A DNA stretch of 64,000 nt, from NCBI GenBank assembly GCA_028673005.1, contig CM054115.1, positions 193,882,370-193,946,369 on the forward strand. Reading direction: 5' to 3'. Below the pieces are notes generated by a model that saw nothing but the letters and a program-made list of their open reading frames with translations, searched no databases and had not been told where the DNA came from. Shown here one piece after another: positions 1 through 12,315 of the stretch. The translations under genes and the position numbers were made by a program. Source of the stretch: Tanypteryx hageni (taxonomy: Eukaryota > Arthropoda > Insecta > Odonata > Petaluridae). The stretch's first letter is position 1, and each line of letters starts with the position of its first letter.

Positions 1-251
1 ATCTGTGATAGTTGGTCGTTCATGTTATGTGTAATTATTTTTGGTTATATTAATTTACTATCGTAATTGCCCGTCAAATATGACGGGTATGCGTGAATTA
101 AGTATTAAATTGAAATAAAAAATTAATGAAACCAACTTGTATAAGCACTAAAAAGTGAACAATAAATATAAAATTAACATAATTGAGTGTTACAGAGAGT
201 AAAAATAGTTTTGGGCGAATAGAAATTGTACGGCAAAGAAATCCATTGCGC

Positions 252-577
252 CAGTGGTGCCAAAACTACGGCCCGCGGGCCAAATGCGGCCCGCGAAGGG
301 TTTTTGTGCGGCCCGCGAAGCTATGGCTAAAAAGCAATTCGAAAGTTTAACTCGCAAATTCTTACATTTTAATGAAAATTTCGATCATAAAACTTTAAAT
401 TTTAAAATGTTACCCAAGAAAATCTTTTCACTTATATGGCACCTCAGAATGTATAGAAAAACTTCCGATTTAAACTCTAATCCGGACCGCCGAAGAATTG
501 GCAACTTCCAATGCGGCCCGCCAAGGGATTCGCAACCACTAATGTGGCACGCCATTAGAAAGGTTTGGGCACCAGTG
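252..577. mobile_element. hAT-type MITE (GGCCCGC family), copy 1
   Basis: A 326-bp non-autonomous element. Its left end reads CAGTGGTGCCAAAACT and its right end, reversed, reads CACTGGTGCC, so the terminal inverted repeats differ at one position in ten. It is flanked by an 8-bp target duplication, CATTGCGC at 244-251 and CATTACGC at 578-585, one mismatch apart. Eight-bp duplications and CAGNG ends are typical of hAT transposons. Subterminal GCGGCCCGC repeats recur in the copies at 39419-39735 and 39913-40225. The open frame across it encodes nothing recognisable. Confidence 0.8.
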
Positions 578-585
578 CATTACGC

Positions 586-1719
586 TATACAACTCTTATT
601 TGCTCAAAGCAATTATTAATTTATGGGACATTTAATTTTGTCTCTTACTCCCTCCCTCCCCTTTTGTCTCTCTCCTTCCTTTTTTCCTCTCTCCTTCTCA
701 CTCTCTCTCTCCAATGAAATCATCTTAAACGTATTCCAAAGACATTTGATTTCGATATGAAAAATTCGGTTATGTTTGTTATGATCTGGTTTGGCTTTCA
801 TGCACAATCAAGTCACTGTTTTTGTAAGTTATTTTTGTTTTAATTATATTGTTTAAGTAATTATTTGCAGAGGCAAAATGATTATACAAATATTTTCTGA
901 AAATAAGAGGAAAATCGAAATAATAAGATACAATGCATAAAGAAGTAACTGAAATTTACTTGAAATATTTGAACAAATTATAAGTTATTTAAAACGTACT
1001 GAATTTAACTTAATAAATGAGTTATTTTAATCTTATTAATTCGTAAAAAAAACAGGATAAAATGTGAACGAACAGTCAATTCACACTCTTTTCCGAGTGA
1101 AGCTGGGCATTTCAGATAGTCAACTATAATTTATTATTGTTATTTTTGTACTGCAGCTCCTTTTAATCCTGTAAAAATGCTATGTCCTCTTTCTCAATTT
1201 CTGCTGATTCCCATTCTCTTTTCCTTCCTCCCTCTGATTACTAAATAGATTCAGTAAATAAGTTATACCCATGTATAAAAGTCTGACCCGTGTTAAAGCA
1301 CTAAATTGGTGCATTTATTATGAGGCCAACAACAGAATTCAACAATTGGGACAACAGTGACCGAATATAATAAAATGCGTGAAAACGTGAAAATTCGTAT
1401 TAAAACGTAATTTTTGGAGATTTACGAATGAGATTTAAATTCTTCTCTTCGCATAACTAAGTTAAATACCTCATCCTTGAAACGTTTGAAAATGTAAACG
1501 AAAAGGGTCTGCATTTCAAGAAATGGTTTCTGAGTGTGACATACGTATTTGCGATTCAAATTTATAACTTGGGTAAATTATAAGATTCACTGCAACAATG
1601 ACTATTAAAATAGTTAATTACAAAAACTTAAATGAGAAGTTAACTGAAAAGAAATTTATGAAAACACGATTTTAATTATAAAATATTCGGGCGCCTTCTC
1701 TCTCTTAAGTCAAAACAAA
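586..1719. other. Intergenic, no gene recognised
   Basis: AT-rich DNA with a pyrimidine-rich (CT/CCTT) tract at about 640-715. The short open frame opposite that tract is low complexity. No exon, RNA gene or transposon end was recognised. Confidence 0.5.
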
Positions 1720-3036
1720 AAATCTGATGTGGCCACCACATGACTTTCCCCATATCTGTAATATTTCTAAAAATTCCAAATAGGTTACAAAATAATAAAT
1801 ATTTTAAGAAACTGCGAGAAGATTTTAAGGCTTTACAAAGAACAGAAACGCAAACCATAGCCTTCTGATATTGGATATAGCCACAAAGCTCCAACAATTA
1901 AGAAAAGAAAAAGGAGCGTTACTAACATAAGATGTAGCTAAGCGTCAATTGCTAACAATAGTCGTCGAAAGGTGGCGTGATGGTGAAAGCTAAAAATATA
2001 AGGTATCTCTTGAATAATGCATTATATAGGAAAATGTTTAAAACAGAAATTGTAGAAAATTAAATTTTCTACAACTTTTATTCTAGTACATTTTTACATC
2101 TATCAAATATTAAAGCAAATATTTCAAAATAACCGATAAGTGATAAGAGTACACACCCACTTCCGTTCGACTAATTTTTACAAAAAACAAATCAGTTCTT
2201 GTGACTTTCATAAAAATGTTAAATATAAAATGTCGCGTTGACTTGATTAATAGTTTTTGAGTTAAGAGTACCCACAAAAAAGCTATCACATACACACACA
2301 GAAATCATCGAGAAAATGGTCAGGGGACCTCAAAACGTGTATTTCTGTTGAAATTTCGGTCTGTATTAAGTATGGAGAAGGTAAAAAGATCGACTTCGAA
2401 ATTTCAACGGAAATACACGTTTTGATGTTCCCTGAACACGTTTTGATCATGTTCTCGATGATGACTGTGTATGTTATAGCGTTTTTGTGGGTGTTCTAAC
2501 TCAAAAACTAATAATCAGGTCAACGCGAAATTTTATATTTAACATTTTTATAAAAGTCACAAGAACCGATTAGTTTCTAATAAAAATCGGTCAACCGGAA
2601 GTGGATGTTTACTCTTGTCATTTATCCGTTGTTTTAAAATATTTGCTTTAATATATGATAAATGTAAAAATGTATCGGAATAAAAGTTTTAGGAAATTTA
2701 ATTCTCTAGAATCTTTCTTTGACACATTTCTCCATATGATGCATTGTTTAAGAGATATCTTATATTTTTAGCTGCCACTACCACGCCACCTACCGACGAC
2801 TATTGTTAACAATTGACTCTTCGTTACGTCTTAGTAACGCTCCTTTTTCTTTTCTTAATTGTTGGAGCTTTATGACTATATCCAATATCAGAAGGCTATG
2901 GTTTGCGTTTCTGTTCTTTGTAAAGCCTTAAAATTGTTTCGCAGTTTCTTAAAATATTTATTAATTTGTAACCTATTTGGAATTTTTAGACATATTACAG
3001 ATATGGAGAAAGTCATGTGCTGGCCACATCAGAATT
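1720..3036. mobile_element. Palindromic (fold-back) element, family P1, full copy
   Basis: Two arms of about 620-640 bp in opposite orientation around a loop at about 2361-2390. The left arm begins TCTGATGTGGCC near 1722 and the right arm ends with its complement GGCCACATCAGA near 3034. Both arms carry the same 70-odd-codon open frame in mirror image (1676-1897 minus and 2859-3080 plus). This reflects the duplication and is not evidence of a gene. Arms differ by scattered substitutions, so the copy is old. No transposase was recognised. Superfamily unknown; long inverted arms would fit a fold-back or Mutator-like non-autonomous element. Confidence 0.75.
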
Positions 3037-3769
3037 TTTATCAAATAATCGTAATAAGCAATCGATGGAATCCCTTTTAAAATATAGTTCTTTCACTCGA
3101 ATAAAGTTCCAGTGGAAGAAACTGCACCATATTATGTGGTCATGAATCTCAAAAACATGGAAAACTGGCAGGAATTGCAAGGTCTAGGGATGCAACCGGT
3201 GGAAACACGTTTGAAGATAAATTCAAATTTAACTTAACCGTACGTTATCCCACGCAAAGGCTGATTTTGTGGGTCTAATTTGTCACGTGCATATTTAAAA
3301 GTCAAACCTACGAAACAAAATGAGTTCCCGGACTTTGAAATCGATTTTGGCGATAAAAAGTGTTGGTATGACATGGAAAGTGTTATTATAATCTAATAAG
3401 TATAATTGCATACAAATTTTCAGTTGAAAGGAAAGCAAAATGTACATATAAATTTTCAAGGGAGGAAGTGTTAACGATTATAAATTTTGGTCTAAATTAA
3501 TGAATTCTTATATAAGTTTTCTTATTTTACCTCCTGAGATATCTTTACATCACTTGATTCATTTTCAATGTTAATAAAAAACATATTTCGCTGTCAACTA
3601 AGTATAGAGAATATGCAAAATACATAAAAAGTTTTGCAGAACGAAAGCACTTAAAATTGCAGAGTAAAACTTTCACTTACCCTTTGAAATAATTAGCCAG
3701 ATTTATAGTTTTTTTTGGGATTGCCCTTCTTTGAATAACCTTAGTGTTCCATTCTTTCCTACTTTAGTT
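3037..3769. other. Spacer between two palindromic elements
   Basis: AT-rich sequence without a recognisable gene. A 12-bp stretch at 3770-3781 is repeated exactly at 5305-5316 and brackets the next element. Confidence 0.5.
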
Positions 3770-3781
3770 TATATTAGGTAT

Positions 3782-5304
3782 ATACTAGTAGAAGGTGCTT
3801 GCATCCTGCAAGCATTTCATCTCATTCATTTTTCACACAGATATTTCATCATGAGAAATATTGCTTTAATTCTAAAGATTTCTCCTCTGGAAAGGTTTTC
3901 GTTTTTTCATTATGGAAGAATAATGGAGTAAAACTATCGCTTTTTTTGCAATTTTAGGCATATTATACTTTTCCCACATTGAGTTAATAATGCCACACAT
4001 TTCTGCCAAATTTTAAATTTATAGTACAATTAAAAGTGAAATAACATTTATCTAGTTGTTTAAATTTAAATAATTTATAACGGCCAAAATATCGCCTTTA
4101 TGGATAAATTAAAATGTTTATTCGTTTAAATAGATTAACCTCTAAACAATTTAAAAATTTCAGCTCCCTAACTTGCGGCATCTACCTATTTTTTTAAACT
4201 TTAAGAATTTTTAACTGCCAAACAAATTAAAATATCAAAATTTATATAATCCCTATTTCGTTTTTTTAGGAATTCTACTTTTTAAAAAAATTTCAACTCC
4301 GTAGCATTTGCGGAAATACATAAATCTTGAAATTTTGTTTAAACAATTGCGAATTTTTAGCGGCCGCATTGTTGCACTTTTTCATGATTTTCGTTTTTTC
4401 TAGTCGGTTTTGCACAAAATCCTACCTATGAAAAAAATTTCGAATCTCCAGCACATCTGGAAGTGCATAAACATTAGTATCCTCCTATCATTATATATCG
4501 ACGACTCTTACAGAGGATATAACAGGAGGATACTAATGTTTAGGCACTTCCAGATGTGCTGGAGATTCGAAATTTTTTTCTTAGGTAGGATTTTGTGCAA
4601 AACCGATTAGAAAAAACGAAAATCTTGAAAAAGTGCAACAATGCGGCCGCTAAAAATTCGCAATTGTTTAAACAAATTTTCAAAATTTATGTATTTTCAA
4701 ATGTGCCACGGAGTTAAAAATTTTTTTATAAGTAGAATTAATACAAAAAACGAAATAGGGATTATAAAAATTTTGATATTTTAATTTGTTTGGCAGTTAA
4801 AAATTCTTAAAGTTTCAACAAATAGATAACTGTGTAGGTACTACGGTATGAGCGAGGAAGCTGAAATTTTCAAATTATTTACAGAGTAGTAAATTTGCAC
4901 AAATAAACATTTCAATTTTACCATATATGAATTGCGGCGGCCGTTAAAAATTATTTAAATTTAAACAATTAGAAAAATATTATTTTACTTCTAGAAGTGC
5001 TACAACTTAAAAATTTGGCTAAAATGTGTAGCATTAGTACCACTTAATGGAGAAAGTATAAAATATTTAAAATTGCAACATTTGAGGATTGTTTTAAAAT
5101 ATTATTTTTACATGTGGGAAAAACGAAAATCGCTGCGGAGGTGAAATATTTAGAATTAAAAATATATGTGTAATGATGAAAGATGAATAATGAATGTTTT
5201 TTTATGTTGAGATGAAATGGTTGCAGTATGCAAGCACCAACTACTAGTATATTATATCCTCCTCTGTAAGAAACGTCGATATATAATGATTATTCTTTAA
5301 TTAA
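3782..5304. mobile_element. Palindromic element of ~146-bp monomers, copy A
   Basis: A 1.5-kb inverted repeat. The left half (about 3785-4487) starts with CTAGTAGAAGGTGCTTGCAT and the right half (about 4526-5247) ends with the mirrored hairpin and CTAG. The centre (4488-4525) holds the junction motif TCATTATATATCGACGACTC. Each half is about five diverged copies of a ~146-bp monomer with core AAATTTCAGCTCCNTAGC and GTTTAAAN..TTTTTAACGGCCGC. The element is flanked by the 12-bp direct repeat TATATTAGGTAT (3770-3781 and 5305-5316). No coding capacity was seen. The outer ends resemble Helitron 3' ends (hairpin, about 8 nt, CTAG). Confidence 0.75.
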
Positions 5305-5316
5305 TATATTAGGTAT

Positions 5317-5816
5317 TCTTTATAAGGGTTGTCAAGTAGATTGTTAATCCAACAATACGCTCATTCCCGTGATATTTACATGGTAAAAATTAAAAGAGAA
5401 AAACATTTTAAAAATATAAAATGTAATTCAAATCGCTTAAAAGCCCGCCCATTTTGCTCATCTTTTTATTGCGGTTAAAATGTTACCTTCATCTTGCTTC
5501 TACGTTCTGTAGTTGTTGCGTTATAAATGCACAAACAAACAAATTCTTCAAAATATTTATGGTAGAGATAAGGACGACAATACAATCTCGAGATTTAACA
5601 ATGACACGGTCGGCAAGGCAATATATTCTTAAAAAGCTTGAATTTTCCAATAAATGTGATTGAAACGTATAACTTGAGCGATTTAGAATCGTAGATGAAA
5701 TGTGAGGATAATAATAAGAAACATCATTTATTTTTCTTTAAAATGGTCTAGATCCGAAGATCGCAGGTCAATTACTTCTAATTTAATTTTGCAAAAGAAA
5801 ACGAGCGTGCATGTGA
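5317..5816. other. Spacer, no gene recognised
   Basis: AT-rich sequence between the ~146-bp-monomer palindrome and the half copy of family P1. No supported feature was found. Confidence 0.45.
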
Positions 5817-6282
5817 AAAATTCTGATGTGGCCAGTACATGACTTTCTCCATATCTGTAATATGTCTAAAAATTCCAAATAGGTTACAAATTAATAAATA
5901 TTTTAAGAAACTGCGAAACAATTTTAAGGCTTTACAAAGAACAGAAACGCAAACCATAGCCTTCTGATATTGGATATAGTCATAAAGCTCCAACAATTAA
6001 GAAAAGAAAAAGGAGCGTTACTAAGACGTAACGAAGAGTCAATTGTTAACAATAGTCGTCGGTAGGTGGCGTGGTAGTGGCAGCTAAAAATATAAGATAT
6101 CTCTTAAACAATGCATCATATGGAGAAATGTGTCAAAGAAAGATTCTAGAGAATTAAATTTCCTAAAACTTTTATTCCGATACATTTTTACATTTATCAT
6201 ATATTAAAGCAAATATTTTAAAACAACGGATAAATGACAAGAGTAAATATCCACTTCCGGTTGACCGATTTTTACCAAAAAC
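5817..6282 (-). mobile_element. Half copy (single arm) of palindromic family P1
   Basis: Starts with ATTCTGATGTGGCCAG at about 5820 and follows the left arm of the 1720-3036 element until about 6282. It breaks off at a sequence reading ACCAAAAACTAATC before the arm reaches the loop. It is closer to the right arm of the full copy (it shares the Y-D-Y and M-E-K variants of the mirrored open frame) than to the left arm. A single-arm copy fits either a truncated palindrome or an ancestral one-arm element. Confidence 0.7.
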
Positions 6283-7766
6283 TAATCTTCCCTGATATAT
6301 ACGTACAGGCAGACGGACATTGCCGAAATTTGGACTCACCGTTCCATGGGAACCCCTCGAAATCGTGAAATTTGGATCGACCCTACATTACGATCCTCGA
6401 CCCCGTAGACCGATTTGATCCATTTTAGGCTCGAAAATGTATCTCATCAAAACATTGATATTATTGGAGAATTTTTTATTTTTGCCGCACAAATACGCGT
6501 GATCAATTTAATATTCCGTTCGAATGTCTTTGTAGTATTTTATAACGCAAAATTATGAAATATGGGAACACAAAGAGCTACATATCCGCGAGGACTTTAA
6601 AGCTATTAAAGCCAATATAAGTATTATATTAAATAAATGATTAAATGGAAAGTAGGCATCATAACTTGTTTGTATCATCTTGTTAAACAATAAATTTTCT
6701 AGTACAAATTAATTTTAACAGTAACTATTATTTTATTAAAAAACTACCATTATCCTTAAAAAACGTCATTTTTTGCGCCACCGGTTATATATAAACTTAG
6801 TGAACAGGACCCGCCCCCGCTCACTTTGTCCGACCCCGCTCTCTCTTCACCTTTCGTCTATCCCTCTCCTCTTTCTATCTTCTCGCTCACGCCTCTCTCT
6901 CTCTCTTCTCTCTCTCTCTTTCTCTCACTCCCTCTCACCTCTAACCTTTCGTTATCATCTTCGGCTCCCTCTTCTTGGCCCAACCCGCAATCGACTGCTG
7001 CGAACAACATGATATTAGTCTGCGTTGCGTCTGTTTCGCTTCCCAACTGAAATTTCTACGTCCCCGTCGAAATAATTTCGCCTCTGCGGCGCGTTTCGCG
7101 TTCTTTTTCGCGTCGACCCTGTTTAATAAATAATTCAGTTGAGGTATTTGAGGATTGACGACGTGTTCAGTCGCAATGATGGACAGAAATTGATGGAATT
7201 TGTTTGAATCAACCGTGTTTCACTGGCTTCGTTCTCAATATGTAAAAATTGAAAAATAATCGACCTAAACTCTCAGAGGAAGTAATTTTATACAATATAG
7301 GTTTTCATTGTAACTGACTAATAGATAGACAGATAGATAGATAATAAAAATATACGTATGATTCTATTTTTTAATTTGAGGATAATTTACAATAATAAGG
7401 AATATTGCATTTAAAAATAAATCGACCTATAAAATAAATTAGTTAAGCACAATTTAATATAGAGAATGTAATGCTTTGAGAGGACGTTGAAGCATTTAAA
7501 TCAGTTTTTAGACCTATCTAGTTAAAAATAGACGAAGATGCTATACGAAGAATTAAGCGTAATTTTTTCTCTATTGTTCCAAATCTTTTTTTCTTTACTC
7601 CTTACGCTGACGCTAAGCCAACGAAATGTATTTTAGGTGATTTTGACCCTCGTAGGAAGATGAAACTTTGTCAATATGCTGCCAACTCGTAAATACTCGC
7701 ATTTTGTTTGTTAGCGTTAGACTATAACCGCTACAAATAGGTGCTCACAGCGAGAATCCTTTGAAA
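6283..7766. other. Intergenic, with CT-rich tract
   Basis: No gene recognised. At 6785-6795 there is a TATATATAAA stretch, followed at 6836-6945 by a long CT-rich microsatellite-like tract. Open frames across the tract on both strands are low complexity (runs of Ser/Leu or Arg/Glu) and are not credible proteins. A short GATA repeat lies near 7325-7345. Confidence 0.45.
6836..6945. repeat. CT-rich low-complexity tract
   Basis: Roughly 110 bp made almost wholly of C and T, with several (CT)n runs. A similar GA tract lies at 9490-9690 and similar CT tracts at 640-715 and 28195-28310. Confidence 0.85.
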
Positions 7767-9489
7767 ATGGCGGCCTCTCCAAGGAATATGATTTCGGGAG
7801 GAGATCTGCATTCCTATTTCAAATTACACTACGCACTTTATCGCCTTTTCCAATCAGCTGCGTTTCGACGTCGATGGTTATCTCGTTGGCGACGATAAAC
7901 CTTTCTCTCAGGTTATCAGCACGATAGGAAATGGCCTAACGATAAAACATTTGTCGGAATTCCACGAGATCGGAGGAATGAAGGTCGACATTTAAAAAAA
8001 TATATTTTCTGTAATTTTTGCCGCTAACGAGTTTAAATATTTAACGATTGGTTTTTGATGGCCGTCAATTACGTTACGAAATCCACCTGTAATCTCCGAA
8101 TTAATGTAGACATCCAAGGACTGTCGACAGGCTCGCCGAGGGGGTGGGATTACCAGGACAAAATCCCCTGTGGCCAGGCTCCTGGGGGTCAGAAAGGAGG
8201 GGACGAAATTCAAAAATTATTTAGTAATTGATCGAGTAACAGAAAATTTAAATTACAAACATAAATTTATAGATAATATCATTTGCGGCCGTCTTGCCAA
8301 CACCCATAATGTTTAATGTAAATGCAAATATGCAGTATGTATGTAGTGAGTATGAATAAATGTTACTTATTACAGTGAGGCATCATTTGAATTGCAACTA
8401 ATAAATTTTATTCGCTAGCTTGTTTTTTTCCTGCCACGTGACCCCCCAACCCCATCTTCCCTGAGAAGGGAATGGGGGGGGGGCATATGCCAACCCTTCC
8501 CCAGGACTCGTGTCAGCTCTTGGCGGCCCTGACAGTCGATTCTCTTGCTTATGGTGACAGAATTCGAAATGCCCTGTAAACAAAGGAAAAACGAAACGTT
8601 CTAGTGTGCACTAATCTCGCTAGTCATTTGATTTATTAAACGATAAACGTCTCACTGTGTGCATTTCAGCCCCTTCCGCTGAATTGCTGATCGAATTTTC
8701 CATTGGCGGCGCTAACTCTCGAAGGTCGTGGATGCCGGAGAAAACGAAGAATAAAAAACACACTCGGCGAATGCACCGAGAACGCGAGTGGACAGCAGTT
8801 TATCGATTTATGTTCGAAGGACGGAGAACTTTTAAGTTCCGCGAATATAAAAACGAGATTCTGTTCGGTCGTCGAATGCGTGAGCATAGATTTTTCATGT
8901 CCTTTCGTAGGCACCGCAAAAGTACTCTTAAACCTTTAGCGATTCGCAAAAATCTCGCAAGTGACGCGATAATATGGGCTAACACGAAGAACGAGGAAAA
9001 GCGTACGTTAGAGGGGAAGTACCGAGACAGAATTTCCCGGTGATAACGAGTTCCTCAAAGACGCGGATATTTCTACTCGATCGCCTTAATCGAGAACTAA
9101 TTCTGTTGCTCAGGATCTAATGTATCGACAATCGCGTGCAATGAATGTCATAAAACCTTGATGACTCCTGATCCCTTTATTGGAAAGTTTCCGAATTGAT
9201 AATTTCGGCGTAGGCCAAGACCGAAAGGCGATCTGATTTTGTGTTTCGTGCTTCGGAGAGACGAAGCATTTATTCTAATTCGAGTGGGTTTTATTTCTCG
9301 TTCCGTAACACTTCGGGGACATATCGTGAATTCTTGGGCCGTTTGTTATGTCGTCATTTTAAGCGTTGCTGAATATGGTGATGAGTTTTTCAAATTAAAA
9401 CAATATTAGACTCTACGAAGAAAATGTTTTAAAAATTAACCTCACTCGGCCACGGCGTTAGTACGAACCTATTGACGGCGGCAAAGAGC
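7767..9489. other. CpG-richer single-copy-looking region; possible exon or regulatory DNA
   Basis: Richer in CpG than the surrounding repeats. At 7767 an ATG in AAAATGGCGGC context (the YY1-type motif common at TATA-less promoters) opens a 43-codon frame ending at 7898; the product (MAASPRNMIS...) is not recognised. Overlapping open frames at 8657-9043 lie on both strands and show no domain. G-run at about 8468-8478. I cannot decide between conserved non-coding DNA and exons of an unidentified gene. Confidence 0.3.
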
Positions 9490-9690
9490 GCTAATGGAGT
9501 GGAGGAAAGAGAGAAAATATGGAGATAAGGATTAGAGAAAGAGAGAATGGGAGGGAAGATAGAGAGAGAGAAGGAAGATGAAATACGCGGAGAGAGAGAA
9601 AATGGGAGGGGAGAGAAAATGGCAAGAGAGAGAAAATGGGAGGAGAGAGAGAATGTGAGGAGAGAGAGAGAGAAGGAAGAGAGATTGGTT
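9490..9690. repeat. GA-rich low-complexity tract
   Basis: About 200 bp of GAGAGA and GGGAGG-type sequence. The frames over it are repetitive (Arg/Glu on one strand, Ser/Leu on the other). Confidence 0.8.
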
Positions 9691-10321
9691 ATGGTAAAGG
9701 TCAAGGGGCGAAAGGTTTGGAGAACGATAACAAAAAAATTTCTACTTAACATCTCGTTCTGAGAAAATAATAATCGAAAGCGCATCTATTGCTCATTGGC
9801 CGAAATTACTTCTCCGAAAGTATACTACGGACAGGGCTGTGTTTTCCGCCCGTGTGCAAAGTAGAATTCGCCGCCTCAATGAACAAAAAATATTGAAGCG
9901 CGAGAAAAATAAAACAACATTTATGCATTCTAAAATTTAATTTAACATTATACAAAATGTTATTATGTTATAATAAACAGTACAAATAATACAGCATCTA
10001 TATTATATTGCACTAGGTGAAACGACACTTTGTTTACAGAGTTGTTATGATTACTAAAAAAATGTATAGTTAAATAATGTCAGTAAACAAACAAATAAAT
10101 CGACGATTGAACAACATTTAACATGATTCGCAGAGAATTCCCAATCCAATTATCACACGCAATGATAAAAGGTAATTTCACTAGAAAAACACTTAAAGAA
10201 ATTAGGCATTTGAAACACGATTTCTGCTTTGGACATTAGAGGTAGTTAAGTCCTAGAACTAAAAAATATTCTTGAAAATTTCAATTGATAATAGATATCA
10301 GGTAAGAACACACTCTCACAA
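9691..10321. other. Intergenic, AT-rich
   Basis: Nothing recognisable. CAGGGCTGTG at 9832 resembles a hAT terminus, but no matching right end or duplication was found. Confidence 0.4.
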
Positions 10322-10371
10322 CATCATTATATATCGACGTTTCTTACAGAGGAGGAGGAGGATATAACATA

Positions 10372-11488
10372 CTAGTAGTTGGTGCTTGCATACTGCAAGC
10401 ATTTCATCTCACCTTGAAAAAACATTCATTTTTCAGACAGATATTTCATCATTACAAATATTCTATTAATTATTAAGATTTCACCTCCGCAGCGATTTTC
10501 GTTTTCCCCACATGTAAAAATAATGGTTTGAAACAATCCCCAAATGTTGCAATTTTAAACATTTTACACTTTCTACATTATGGGGTACTAATGCTACACA
10601 TTTGAGCCAAATTTTAAAGTTGTAGCACTCCTAGAAGTAAAATAATATTTTTCTAATTGTTTAAATTTAATTAATTTTTAACGGCCGCCGAAATACATAT
10701 ATGGTAAAATTGAAATGTTTATTTGTCCAAATTTACTATACTGTAAATAATTTAAAAATTTCAGCTTCCTAGCTCATCCCATAGTACCTAAACAGCTATC
10801 TATTTGTTTCAACTTGAAGAATTTTTAACTGCCAAACAAATTGAAATATCAAAATTTGTATAATCCCTATTTCGTTTTTTTAAGAATTCTACTTATAAAA
10901 AAAATTTCAACTCCGAGGCACATTTGGAAATATATAAACCTTGAAAATCTGTTTAAACAATTGCGAATTGCTGCCGAATCGTTGCAATTGTTAAAGATTT
11001 TCTATTTTTCTAGTCGGTTTTACACAAAATCCTACATAAGAAAAAAATTACGAATCTCCAGCACATCTGGAAGTGCCAAAACAATATAATCTTGCAAAAT
11101 TTCAGCTTCCTAAACTTATTAGATTGGTCTACACACTGGATTGCGTTTTCTCATGCTAACTTATGGGAAATATTCCGGGGTCTCTGGAGTCGAACCCAAG
11201 ACACTGTAAGCAAAAGTGACAATAATTCCTAATAGATATTGTGGCCCTCTAGCAACACTGAAAATTTCATCTTTCTAGCATACCGGCAAGTGCCCATAAT
11301 TAATATACAAAAATGGCGCAATGCTTTTCTTATGGGAAAAAACGCAACTTTCGAAATTTCTGGAGTCGAACTCATATCACTTAGATAAGAAGTCTCATTT
11401 TATCTGTAGGTTTTTTCATTATATCTACAAAAAATAAAACTATCAGCTCTCCAACTCTAGTAGTTTGGGCTGGACATTAGTATCCTCC
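10372..11488 (+). repeat. Array unit 1 (long variant)
   Basis: Starts CTAGTAGTTGGTGCTTGCAT and ends CATTAGTATCCTCC. Longer than the basic ~730-bp unit because of extra monomers at about 11090-11475, which contain two GAGTCGAAC segments (complement of a tRNA box-B-like GTTCGACTC). Confidence 0.7.
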
Positions 11489-11535
11489 TATCATTATATA
11501 TCGACGACTCTTACAGAGGAGGAGGATATAACATA

Positions 11536-12262
11536 CCAGTAATTGGTGCTTGCATACTGCAAGCATTTCATCTCACCTTGAAAAAACATTCATTTTTCAG
11601 GCAGACATTTCATCATTACAAATATTCTTTTAATTTTAAATATTTCACCTTCGCAGCGATTTTCGTTTTTCCCACATGTAAAAATAATAGTTTAAAACAA
11701 TCCTTAAATGTTGCAATTTTAAAAATTTTACATTTTCTTCATTATGGGATACTAATGCTACACATTTTAGCCAAATTTTAAAGTTGTAGCATTTCTAGAA
11801 GTAAAATAATATTTTTCTAATTGTTTAAATTTAAATAATTTTTAACGGCCGTCGCAATTCATATATGGTAAAATTGAAATGTTTATTTGTGTAAATTCAC
11901 TACTCTGTAAATAATTTGAAAATTTCAGCTTCCTAGCTCATCCCGTAGTACCTAAACCGTTATCTATTTGTTTTAAATTTAAGAATTTTTAACTGCCAAA
12001 CAAATTAAAATATCAAAATTTGTATAATCCCTATTACGTTTTTTTATGAATTCTACTTACAAAAAAATTTCAACCCTGTAGCACATGCGGAAATTCATAA
12101 ACCATGAATATTTGTTTAAACAATTGCGAATTTTTAGCGGCCGCATTGTTGCACTTTTTCAAGATTTTCGTTTTTTCTAGTCGGTTTTGCACAAAATACT
12201 ACCAATGAAAAAAATTTCGAATCTCCAGCACATCTGGAAGTGCCTAAACATTAGTATCCTCC
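11536..12262 (+). repeat. Array unit 2 (basic ~730-bp unit)
   Basis: The clearest unit for seeing the monomers. The shared TAGC/CAGC core falls at 11787, 11934, 12079 and 12226, giving spacings of 147, 145 and 147 bp. The terminal CTAG is mutated to CCAG. Confidence 0.75.
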
Positions 12263-12315
12263 TATCGATATCATTCTATATAGACGTTCCTTACAGAGGA
12301 GGAGGATATAACATA

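Noticed and set aside
1676..1897. 73-codon frame repeated at 2859-3080 and 5778-5996 as a possible conserved protein
   Set aside because: All three are the same arm of one repeat family; the similarity comes from duplication and there is no domain, and each frame runs into unrelated flanking DNA.
4410..4610. 66-codon frame MHKILPMKKIS, recurring at 12187 and 12853
   Set aside because: It crosses the palindrome centre and repeats with each array unit; no coding signature.
6773..7050. Ser/Leu-rich or Arg/Glu-rich proteins over the CT tract
   Set aside because: Low-complexity translation of a pyrimidine tract.
8657..9043. 128-codon frame as a host gene
   Set aside because: Overlapping long frames on both strands, no domain, no splice or initiation support.
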